This document shows, piece after piece, positions 1 through 12,600 of a stretch of 64,000 nucleotides of DNA (its first letter is position 1; each line of letters opens with the position of its first letter). The position numbers and the translations under genes are program-made. This DNA is from Lineus longissimus (taxonomy: Eukaryota; Nemertea; Pilidiophora; Heteronemertea; Lineidae). The notes below the pieces were generated by a model. That model searched no databases, was not told the DNA's origin, and was given only the letters and a program-made list of their open reading frames with translations. The DNA lies in assembly GCF_910592395.1 (NCBI RefSeq), contig NC_088315.1, forward strand, positions 2,668,501 to 2,732,500. The letters run 5' to 3'.

Positions 1-95
1 GTGTCAGCTCTTGGTCAATCAATGTCATTGCCTCTTCATGCTAGTTTCTTTCACTTTGCCCCTACGATATATATGTATTACTCCTTTGCTTTCAG

Positions 96-658
96 CCTAC
101 GGTAGCGGTTACAGCTGGAACCCTGTCTCTATTGACATCAACGAAGGCGACAAGATCCAATGGAACTGGAGTCCACCACAATACGTCTCGGGGATGAACT
201 ATAGGGTCTGCCAGACAGCCAATGCTTCGTCTCTGGCCTGCGATCCAAATGGGTTCAGTAGCGGGGCGAAAACCTCAACTGGTAAGGCAATCACGTCTCG
301 ACCTCTGTCGGTAATCAACGTCCCCAGCGGATTGGTGGAAAGCGGGTCATTGAAAGACGCCAGTCCTGCAATTCTAATTACCGGTACCAAATAAAGACTT
401 GGCCAACATGGCGACACAATTTGATCTTGAGATAGAACCTGTCTTACCTGTATACCTACGATGGTACGTATTTGTAACGTACTACTTAGTTTATGTTCTT
501 TTATCCAATAGGTGCCTCTGTGCATCAGTTCCTGACGGCTGGCGAGTACTTCTACTGGAGCGACTACGTCGATGAAGGCACTACCATATCCTTCCGCGGT
601 ACAGTGAGAGTAGCAAAGAGAAATTCGCAGACCTCAAGTGTGTCAATGCAAGTCAAGG
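96..658 (+). other. Cupredoxin-like module of the fibrocystin-like gene (exons at 96-281 and 512-658)
   Basis: Two phase-1 exons encode one compact beta domain. The first half has the run I-x-I-N-E-G-D-K-I-x-W-x-W, the second F-L-T-A-G-E-Y-F-Y-W-S-D-Y-V-D followed by a F-R-G-T-V strand. This resembles the cupredoxin-fold segment found in fibrocystin-L between IPT/TIG repeats. I do not see a convincing complete set of type-1 copper ligands, so copper binding is not claimed. Upstream of 96 is intron, with a pyrimidine-rich acceptor at 80-95. Confidence 0.6.
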
Positions 659-3600
659 GTGTGGCAGCGAAAATAGCGCCTGTTTCAAAAAGTTCGTTGA
701 CATTTTGTTACCTTTGGTTTCTTTGCTATACTTGTACATTACGTGAATTCACAGCAACATTAAGGAGATTGGGGCAGAGGTACGATCGAACTTAACATTT
801 CGCAGGTAGCCTGTAACTACCATGTACATCTCTGCGAGGTCTCGTTAAATTTCGGTAGTCGGTCAAAATAACTAGCCGAAACCTAAATCATTGTTTTATT
901 ATCCTTATCTTTCTTTTCAGGGCATACTCGTGCCGTTATAGATGGATGCAGCCCAGTGACCCTGCCCGCAGGCTGTGAGAACAATGGAGGAAGTGTAACC
1001 TTCTTCTTCACCAGTTGCGCCACTCCCAACATTACCGCCTTCACAGTGACCCAGAACAGCAATGACTACACCATTGAGATGACTGGTGAAGGATTCGGAA
1101 CGGACCTCTGCCAGCACACTGCCTATTTCATGGATGAACCCCTGACCATTACGAGTGCAAGTGCAAACCGTGTGGTCGCTACCTTCACCCCACATGCTGC
1201 TCTTGCAATCGGAGTCGCCTACGACTTGAACTCCGTCATCAGTCTCTTTGTTTCTGGTGCCGGCTCTGCCGCAGTCCAGATCAGTAATAGTACGAGCTAC
1301 ATCTTTAAACCTGTCGTGTCTGCGGCCACCCCGAATGTCGGATCATGTGCTGGTGGTGCTAGGTTAGCATTGACTGGTATGCACTTCTCTGATGGAGGCT
1401 CGTCTGTCAGCATCAACTTTCCTGGAGTTGGCGTCTGTGAAATAACCGAGGAGACACACAACACGTTGACGTGCTTTACTCCTTCTCTCACGGATGGGGT
1501 CGAATACTTGGTGTCCATCTTGGTGACAACTCCCTACGAGACAATTGAAGCTACTGGTGTAAATGTGACCTTCACTTGTGGCTCAGCGGCTACTCCAGAG
1601 GTCACCGCCGTAAGTCCCACATCTACTGACGGCACAGACACACTCGCCATCACCGGTTCGGGCTTCGGCGTCACAAAAGCCAATGTAGCTGTTTACGTTG
1701 GAACAGTCCCTTGCACTGTGGCAACTTGTTCAAGCAGTAGCATTACTTGTAATCTCCCATACACAATCCCAGGGACCCAAGACGTCGTAGTGGTTAGAAA
1801 CCCAGAAGGCAACTCAACTGGCTCAGTGTCGATCACGGTGATCCCACTTCTCACTGGACTCTCCTACTCCTCTGGCAGCACCAATGGTGGTTTACTTCTT
1901 CGAGCAGATGGCGCTGGGTTTGTTGATGGCTCCACCACCATAACAGTCGACGGTGCCTCTGTAACTCCAACCAATGTCTCGTCTACCTTCATCGAGTTTG
2001 TGACCCCAGCCCATGCTGCTGGCAGCGTGGACGTTATCATCACTTCGAATGGAGAAATATATCCTGCACAGAGCTTCAGCTTTTCCAGTGGGTCGACACC
2101 AGTCGTGAACAGCTTATCCCCAAGCTCAGGTAGTGGAGGAAGCTCTTTGACTATCTCTGGGTCGAACATCGACGCCGCTTGCAACATGAATTCTGTGACC
2201 ATCTGCGGACAGGGGAGTGAAGTCACTGCATGCTCATCAACCTCGCTAACCGTTACTCTCCCATCCTGCCCAGCAGGAGACTACACTGTCCGCGCCTTTG
2301 TCGAGGGGAAAGGAATTGCCACGTCCTCTGCCCAGTTTACCTTCCCTTTGACGGTTAGCTCAATGTCACCAGTCGCAGGTAAGAAACATCATCTTCTAGC
2401 AGTATTTTCATAGAGAGAATGATGGAGGGGTTGGCAGGAACGGTCAGCTTTGCTTATTGTCTTTATAGACAACTCTTGCTAGCCAATCAATGAAAAAATA
2501 ATCACTTTGCTACAACTAATCAGAGCTACAGAGCAGATGTTATCCAAATTATTGAAGAGGACCATCATCATCCAAGACTTACTCTCATCTACTTGTCCCC
2601 TTCTACGGCATAGACATGGGTCTGACACATATCCTCTCCACTGAAGCTGATTTGAAACCGATTGGACATCTACATTTCATTATGTCCGACGTGTGAAAAA
2701 GCACTTTCTATTTCGATGATAATGCATTTTTTCATTCCATATTTATTCAAATTGCAGGTAGTTTCGGTGGTGGCCAGATCCTCTCAATTGCTGGTGAAGG
2801 CTTCAACGACAATGACACCACCATTACACTCTGCGGGGAGCCATGTCCAACCGTGCTTACTGCACCAAACTCACCAACGGCGGTTCAATGCACTGTACCC
2901 GCTGCATTAGGTAAGACTGTCACCTCAGAAATCTGTTAGATTTGGGACGCTGGAGGCCTGGCTCAGCCTGAGCTACTGTCAGGTGTGGTTCTTGTGAATA
3001 TCTGCTACGAATTCATTCTGGATAGAATGGCCTCATTTCCTTAAGAAATTGCTCAACGAGAGCTTTTCAACGGATGGTCACATCAATCGGTTATGGCTTT
3101 CTTGAATTTAGGCACAAACGTGATAGCCCAACTATCGGCAACAAACAACGTCTCCAGTTAAGAGTTCAAGAATCTGTTCATCTCCTTGCAGATACCGGCT
3201 CTGGGACCAAGCTGTGTGACCTGATCGTCTCCTCTGGAGAATCCACGCTAACTCACGGCACACAGTATACCTACCAGGCCGCCCTGACACCTTCCATCTC
3301 ATCTGTCTCGCCAGCAAGGGGCGGCACTGGCGGAGGAACCACTCTCACCATTACTGGATCTGGTTTTGGGTAAGTATATCGATCCCCCATCCCTCATCTG
3401 CCTGACCTCTACTTGCTGTGTCCATAACTAGAGGACGAGTATAACATACATCAATTAGTAGATGATGGTGTTGTACAAATTGAACTTGGGATCTGGCAGA
3501 CTGTTTGAGTAACCAGTTCTAATTATAACTGTCCTATCTTTCAGTACATCGAGTGCGGACGTGACTGTCGACATAGCTGGTTCCGACTGCGCCGTGCAGA

Positions 3601-6600
3601 CCGTCAGCGACACCGCCATCACATGCATTACATCGGCCCGGAGTCCCTCAATCAGGGCCAAGGTGGCCGTTAGTGTAGGAGCCAATGGTCAGACGACCGA
3701 GGTTAGTAAATTTTTACGTTGATGTTGCCCACCTCTAACAAACATTTGAAGGAGGTCAGGAAAACAATTTAATCATAATCTTGACGACTTATTACAAGCA
3801 CTTTTTACCTTTTGAAGCGATTGTGTAAATTATTTTTATTTTATGAAGATTTTCTCTACTGATTATTTTGCAGGAAAATGCTGATTTCCATTACATTGAT
3901 GTGTGGTCATCTCCTTATACCTGGGGCGCTAACCTGAGCCTGCCTGTCGATGGAGACATGATTGTGGTGGGTCCTGGTCAGACACTCATGGTGGACACTG
4001 ACACCGCCATCGTAAAGATGCTTCTCATCCAAGGTTAGTCACTGAAGCCGGTCGTTTATCAAAATCTGACAGAAAGTGTCACCCCCACCTTGATCATCAG
4101 GTACTGAAGGCGCTCTGTATGGGCAATCAGGTGGAACGGTTCAAATTGATTCGCCGAGGCATAGGTGGCACAGCAGACCTGTGTGTCTCTCGTACTCCTT
4201 GTTCGTAAATGGTTGCGAAACATGCCAAGTGAGACCAATAGACAATTCTCTGGCAGACCAATAGAGCAGATCCAAGAATAAAAAGGAGGTCGTTGGCAGT
4301 TTTGAGCCTCACCTCATTTGACCGTCTTATTTCTTCCTCAAGGCGGAACTGTCATCTTCGACGAAAAGGACGCTGAGCTGAACTGCGAGAACATCCTCAT
4401 CACGGATGGAGGTACCTTCCAGATCGGTACAGAGGCCGTGCCCCACCTGCACAAGGCGACCATCACTATGCACGGTAACCTAAGGGCCATCGAGCTACCA
4501 ATCTATGGAGCCAAAGCCCTGGCCGTCAGGAATGGCACCCTTGATCTACATGGTAGGTTAATCTTACGGTTTTGATACATATGCATATGCTCTAGTCTCA
4601 TGGATCTCAGACAGTTACATTATTTTGAGGCATACCACCTCTAACCAACGGCATAACGGCATGACCCTCGGTCAACTTGGTGTCGCCCAACTGTCGTCAA
4701 TCTTAATTGAACATGTAAACATGTCATGAAACAACCGTGTGCATACATGTAAGATCCAGAACAAAAAATGAGAAAGTTACTTAGAGTATTCCCTCCTCTT
4801 TACAGGCAAGCCAATTGCCAACACATGGACCAAGCTCACAACCACAGCAGCGGCAGGCACGAACACCCTAACTGTTGATCACGATATCACGGACTGGGAG
4901 GTCGGCTCAAAGCTAATCCTAGCATCCACAGGCCACAGACACAGCCAGAGGGAGAATGAGGAGTTAACCATAGCGGCCATCTCAGGAGACGGAAAGACCA
5001 TCACTTTGGTGGAGAATCTTCAGTATGAGCATTTAGGTGTTACGGTCACAGTCGGCGGGAAGCCCTTGGAGATGCGTGCAGAAGTCGGCTTGCTCACTCA
5101 CAACATTTTGTTCCAGGGTTCAAATGATCCTCAGTATAATGTTGTTATTGAACCATGCCCTGATGGATTTGATACAGGTAAGTTGAGTGGAAGTGGTAGA
5201 GTCCGTTGTGAATGTGCTTTGTAGGTCTCTCTCATACATTTTTGAGGTTCCTGTCAAATAAAAGAAAGTACAAGTTTCATCACAAACTTGGCATGTTGGA
5301 GACACGTTCTTCGCTACTTGTTAACATCAAATTTACTCACGAATTGCATATTTTAATTTGATTTATTCTCATTATCGTTATTGCATTGTGATTTCAGGTG
5401 AATTCGCTACGCAGACTTGCTTCCAAGGGCGACATGGAGAGGAGATGGGCAGTGACCAGTTTGGCGGACACATCATGATGCATGCACCAGAACCAAACAA
5501 AGATTTGGTCGTCGGTCGTATAGAGCATGTTGAGCTGAACTACGTGGGCCAGGCATTCAGACTCGGGAGGTACCCCATTCATTTCCATCTCAACGGCGAC
5601 ATGACCGGCTCCTACGTTAAGGGGTGTGCTATCCACGAGACCTTCAACCGTGCAGTCAACATCCACGGGACACACAACGTCCTCATCGAACGCACTGTCG
5701 GCTATAATATCATGGGTGGCGCCTTCTTCTTGGAAGATGGTATAGAGACTGGGAATATCATCCAATACAATCTGGCAGTGTTTGTAAAATCGAGTACAAG
5801 TCTTCTTAACGATGACATCACACCTGCTGCGTTCTGGGTGACCAACCCTAACAATACAATCAGACACAACGCCGCGGCCGGAGGCACTCACTTTGGGTTC
5901 TGGTACAGGATGCATGAACACCCCGGCGGGCCTTCTTATGATGTTAACATCTGCCCCCAGAAGGTTCCGCTATTGGAGTTTAAGAACAACACTTGTCATT
6001 CACAAGGCTGGTTCGGATTGTGGATCTTCCAAGAGTATTTTCCGACTGAAACTGGTGCTTGCGATGACCCAGTGGCAAAGGCTGCAGTCTTCGACGGTCT
6101 ATATGCTTGGAACAATGAGAAAGGGGCCGAATGGGTCAATTGTGGTGCCATGCAATTCAAAAATTTCGTCATGTTCAACAACGAAAAGGCTGGCATCGAA
6201 ATGAAAATGATACGTGGCTCTAATGTTCCCAGATTTGACGAAGGTGGTGCTATCATTGAAAACTCCCATATCAATGGATACCTAACCGAAACCACGGACT
6301 GCACAGTAGCCGGCATCATTTTGCCCTTTGATGAAGGTCTCATTTTAAGGGGTAATACTTTTTCGAACTTTGATCAAAGCAGATGTCACGCCTTGTCTGT
6401 TACTAGAATCGATGGAACATGTATCGAATTCTGCGGTGGTTGGAAATACGACTTCTATGACACCACGTGGGTGAACTCCCCGAATAAGTGCTCATACGAT
6501 TGGGAACACGAGGGCATTTTGAAAGACATGGATGGAACTCTCACCGGTGTTGCTGGGCAGAGTATCCTTCCCACCAGTGGACTCCTTCCTCCCAGCTGTA

Positions 6601-9600
6601 CACATGCAGCGGACTATAGTAAAGGCATCGCTGCCAGCTTATGTGATGCAAGCGTCAAGCTCCATAGGTTCGCCTTCAACAATCCTTCGCCGCAGTCATT
6701 GGAAGCAAAGAACGCAATTTTTGAGAACCAATACGGGTCCAGCAGCGTCCCATTCGCGAAGAAACGTCTGACCCATAAACTCGGCTGGATGGTGGTCTTA
6801 GTCAGTGGCACCAACAACACAATGCACTTTGAAAACGTGGACCATGTCACCAATATCTCTTACACGGGAACATTTTACACTTTAGAGGTAAGGAAATCGA
6901 AATACGGTCATGGTGGTTTTGGATTGAAAGTACCCAATAAACGTACCCAACTGCCGTTGACGCCTCCCTTTTCAAAGATATACAATATATACATAATACA
7001 ATAGCTTGGATTTGAACGATGGAGAGTTCAGTCCTTTTGTTTCTTCTGAAGTTGCTCCCTGCTTTGGCCTGATCGGACGTCATCGGGAAACCAAAGCATG
7101 AAACAACAAATCAGTGGCCGGGAGTATATGCATGGGTTGACCAAGTTTTAGTCATGATCTTTATTCTCATGACTTTTTCGACTTGGTTATTGTCATAAAG
7201 TTGCTCTTTTTGCAGGAAAATGATTGCCTCATCATAAACCACAATTTCACCCAGAAACCTGATCGGTTTGGGATTGTCCCCACTCAAAATGCCAATAGCA
7301 CTGCAACCATGGTCACTTGTGCCAGCAACTATAACTACGATTACTACTTCAACCAGAACAGCAAAGATCTTTACTATCTGAGTGAGTAGCTGAATTGGAT
7401 GTCCCTTTTACGGGAATAAGTAGGATTAGCTTTTGCGGAACGTTCCACAGACTGATGATCATTCTAGCATCTTTCAAGAATGTTGGTGCATTGGTCTCTA
7501 ACGTGAGAACTAAGATTTAACAGTATCACGTTGCTGTCCCAAGCAGAAATCATGACAGTGAATGCCGTCATTACGGTAGCAAATTAATGCAAAATATTCC
7601 AAGAATGTTTTCGAGGGGATTACCTGTTTATATTTGACTTCGTTTTACAGTAAGCGGACGAGATAATCCTGCAAACTCTACAAGAAAGAAGCGGGATATC
7701 TTTGGTCCGACCACGACCACCAGGGACGTGGATCTCCATGTGTATCGCTGCTGGTACAACGACTGTATCGCACCACCGGACCCAAGCACCGTGCCGCCAC
7801 CGGACACCAGGCCTGGTAACTTCACCATGTGGACAGACCTGGCCACTTGGGAAGGCACGGAGGAAGGTTATGGCGGCAACTGCGCTAATGTGACCTGTTT
7901 GCCTCAGGAAGGTGATAATGTTAAGATTCGTGAAGGTGAGAACACCGAACAGACAGATACTCCTGCCAGATATTTCAGAAATTCTGTAAAGACTAAAACA
8001 GCCGATTCTAAATACCAAACAAGCCAAAAACAGCCTAAAATGCCTCCATGTGGCTTTAGATAGCTTTCAGGAAGGACGTCGCTTTGTTGAAGTTAAAAGA
8101 ATATGTACAGTATCAATGGTATTCATGCTAACACCTATCTCTCCTAAGTTTTTCATCAGGGATGTTCAGATGTTGTATATAATCATCATGCCGTCAGTGC
8201 TCGATCTTTCGTACATTTGTTAAGAAAGGCTACTGATTTTACCACCAGTGTTCGCGCATCTTATTTCAGGCCAATGGGTTGTAATTAATGAGCCGTTACC
8301 AAAGTTTACCAAAGTCTACGTCTACGGAGTACTCGAATTCAACAACACCAACCCAGAGCTGAACGTAGAGCTGAGCGCCACCCACATCTTTGTGAGTGGA
8401 GGCCGACTTATTGCTGGGTTCTCCACATCAGGCGATCATATGCAAGGACAGGTCACCATCAAACTTATGGGAGATCATAAAACAGAAGACATGCCATTGC
8501 CTGCCGGGCCGAACATGGGTGCAAAGGCTCTCGGTGAGTTGCTCAGATATGCCGACTGTGGGACTCACACGCAGCCCACCACACCACCAGTAGTAGTGGT
8601 CTTCACCATGTTGAATCGCAAGGTTTATTAATTTTGATAAGTTTGCGAAATTAATTCTGCACATTCTTCCAAAAGTAGTTTAAACTTTTTAGTGTTTCAG
8701 TATTGTGTGATTTGATCATCATTCCGTATATATGTGTTTATGGAGTATAATTCTTCGTTTTATCATTCGTCAACTCTTTAACTACATTCGTTTCACTGTT
8801 TTTAGGTATTTTTGGCGGCCTTGACCTTCACGGCAAACCACGCAGTCTCGTTTGGACGAGACTTGCGGTCACAGCCAATCAGGGCGACAGTCAGATCCAA
8901 ATAGCTGATGCGCATGACTGGCAGGTGGGAGAAGATATTGTAATCGCGCCGACGGGATTCGAGGCGAGTGAATGCGAGACTGCGCGGATCACTGCAGTGT
9001 CTGGTCAGACTATCACACTGAATATGAGTCTGGCTCATACCCATATGGGTAAGTTCAGTTGGGACCAGGGGTTTCTAAATATTTTACAAACGTTCCATTT
9101 TCATAGACAAAAGTACAAAAAAAGTGTCTGGTGCAGATGCCATCTTTTCGTTAAATCGTTCAGTATTGCTTTTTCAGAGTTTGATAACATCCTTTATTAA
9201 AAACGTACCACCAATAGCTTTCCTTGGTATGAGTTCTTCATCCTTTCCATTATTGTTTTCCAGTGAATGAAATCACTTCTCCCGAGTTAGTGGCCAGGAA
9301 TAAGAACTTTACCATGGCTGCAGAGGTCGGCCTTCTGAGTAGGAACGTCAAGGTGGTTGGTGAAGACTACCGCACGATCAAACAGGATGCATTCGGAGCT
9401 AGAGTCATCATGGGGACCTACTCCATGTTTGACCAGATATACAGGGGTAATTGCAAACCATCTGCTACAAACTTCTATGCTATAAATTAGAAAAGAGTTT
9501 TGGAATAGATTAGCCAGAACTAGGTATCGCTGAGTAGCGTGCAGTTAAAAAGATGGTTAACGGCTTACAGCTCGTGTCCCCTTTAGTTTGTGGTTACGGT

Positions 9601-12600
9601 TAAACTATCCCCTGCTGTGACCGAGAGGAAACACCGTAAACTTCTAACATATTTTCCTCCTGCATGATATTTCCATTGTTTATTGAGCGTCGTTTACAGA
9701 AATTAGTGCGGTTTTCCTGACACCAAGGTCTTTCAGCAATGGCTTTCCTATCAAAACGAGCTCTTTCCTTTCCTAGATTCGAACTGATGCCTTCTGTTTT
9801 ACATCCTGTTAGGTTGGGCCAGAATCAGCAATGTTGAGTTCTACAGGGGCGGACAACTTGGATGGACTGACTCGTATGACCCACGCTATGCCCTTGTTTG
9901 GCTTGATACAGGGGAGGTTATCCCCGCAAGACCATCGTACGTCCGGGACTGTGCTTTTCATAATGGACTTGCTCCAGCTATTGGTGTGTTCGGTTCCAAT
10001 AAAATTCCGATTGAAAATAACGTCATTCATCACCCAGTTGGATCAGGTATGCTTAGTCCACCTTTTAAGCTTGTTTTTAGACCTATAGCATCATGTAGTA
10101 TCATGGAGAATCATCTTATCAAGCACTGCCCGCCTGGAGCCTACAACCTCTGCGATGCACCTCGGTCTTGGCCGACAGAATTAGCTCCAAGCTCCGGGTG
10201 TTTGGTTAGACAACCAATTACTTCAGTATGTCATCAATTTAATTCACCGGAGGTTTCGCAAGCCTCACGATGTGCTCCATAAACATGGTAAAACAAAGTA
10301 CGCAAGTGTGTTTCATTTACTATTTTCTCTTAAAAGCAGAAAAGATGATTTTCGAGTGTCACGTAAATGAATAAGCGTAGGGCTTGCTGATACCACAGAT
10401 CCTTGTACGGATTGTCAAACCTGGCTTATATCACCTGAAAGAACTAAAGTGTAGCACGTGATTTGCTTTGCAGGAATCATCGTTGAAGGATCAGGCAATG
10501 AAATTCGTCATAACCTCGTCACCCACGTGGTCTGGAACGGCCATTACAATGGTAGATACGAACTTTGGAATATCATGTATGATGCTGGGATCAAGGTAAA
10601 CAATGTTGTTGATGTCGTCATGGAGGATAACGTGGTGGCGGGATCGGAAAGAGTTGGTTATTCCATCAAGGGGGAGGTCTGTGATGATACGGTTGGCTGG
10701 AAAAATAATGAGGCGCATTCTGTCTATATGGGTAAGCATATGTTGTGTATTAAGGTGGTACATTTGTCCCGGTACAGTGATAACCTTACTGTGTATGACC
10801 AGTTGTATTTTTACACAGTAGGAGCTGTAGTTGTACCAATTTACCTTTCCGTTCGTGTACTCGGTGATACATAGATTATTGAATGCTAGTGGAAGGTGGC
10901 GGTCGTCTGGCTTGGACATTTAAAGCACTCCCAGTCATAGTGCAATTAAGGCCGGTGTGACAGCGGATATAGTCCCCCTGGAGTCATAGTCCGGTAGCAT
11001 TGTATTTGACCAATTAAGCCTCATGATTTATTGTACCGCTAACCCTAACCAAAACATTTAGCAATGCGGGCTATTGTTACACGGACTATCAGCCCTAGGA
11101 CTACTATCCCTTGCACACCGGGAAACCAGAAAAAAAGTGTACCAAAGAAGCGTTTCTCCGAGCATTCGTGAGCTAAAATTCGAAGCGGTTGAGAGATGCC
11201 TCGAGTAGGGAGGTGCTCTGAGAAATCATTGCTCCCCGACGAAAAGAGGTCGGGGGGGTTGCCTCATGCACCATCCTCTTAATCCGCTACTGCAGGTTTA
11301 TAATCGTTACCTTCCCTCGACTTTCAGGAACGTTCCAGTTGCCTGGGGACGAACAACCTGGTTGCTCGAAGCTGTCAGGATTCAGAATCTGGCGGGCGTT
11401 TGATTACGGTATCTATTCTCAAACAGAGAGCAGCATTCTTATGAATGACCTTACGATGGCTGACAACGGCGTTGGTATATGGAACTACGTTATTGGCCCC
11501 GCGTCCTTAACGCATATATGCGAAGACAAGACTGTAACTGTGCAGAATTCCACGTTTATTGGTGACAGTGGAACTTTCAGTTGCAGTGATGACGTGGATA
11601 GGACGACAAATAACTTCAAGATCAGTGGCGACCCAAAGGTAACGTCGCGATCCTATAGAATAAACAACGGTGCGACCGGTATCACTTGGTTCGGAAGGTC
11701 ATCTGCCGACAATGCCGCGCCAATAAAGGCGTTCCTTGATGAGCTATCCTATCCCGCACTTTGCGGAAAAATGACTGTCAAAGACACCCTGTTCCATGGG
11801 TTCAACGCAAACCGTTGCAGCCGCCGAAACTACGTCTTCAGCACTAATCCAAAGTTTGAGGATAATCTGCACCCTATATATCTAGAGAGATTGCAGGTAG
11901 CTGAAGTTGATGAGGAGAGCAGAGCTTACTTTCATCGTGCAGACGTTGGGTAAGTCTTTTATTTCGATAATGGTGTAACATTCTTTCCAAGTATCCACGA
12001 GTTAAACTGTGAAATTGACCAATGACAATTTTCGTCCTGAAACTTGAGCGTATATTCAGCATCACTCTTTCGTCCGTAGCATAGAAAATTGTTGACAGTT
12101 ACTGTGGTTCTAGTGATTCCTTTTTTCTGCGTTTAGTTCAGTTCCCATAATCATGTGATTTCAGTAAGGTAAACCCCTCCGATTGCGTTGACATGGTATG
12201 CGATGCCAAACAGAATTGCTTCATTGACGACACTGATGGTTCCTTTCTGGGCGGTTCCCCCGGAACGATCGTGTCACAGGCCGAATATGAGTGGGATGGT
12301 GATGCCACCAGGGGTGTCGGTGACTACAGGATCCCAACGGCCGCGCTGACCTCACCGCAGGGAATTAAACTAAATGCAGGAGACGTTTGCCCAAATAAAG
12401 GTATGTTTCGACAGTTCTGTCAGATTCCTGAGCACTTGTCTCCTTTTAAAAGTAATACTTAAAAGGTATTCCGAATGTACCACTTCCTCTTATTTGCTGA
12501 AAAATCCCCACAAGCTATTCAAAAGTGTCATTTCTCGGGTTCTACATGATACATTTATCTATATGTACAACATACTTCGCATTTTGTCCTTCGTACTCTC

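Noticed and set aside
1864-2226. 120-codon - strand ORF
   Set aside because: Shadow of the IPT/TIG exon on the + strand; composition reflects the complementary G/S/T-rich codons.
5394-5921. 175-codon - strand ORF
   Set aside because: It lies wholly opposite the 1,490-nt PbH1 exon of the fibrocystin-like gene, and its frame is a shadow of that conserved coding sequence.
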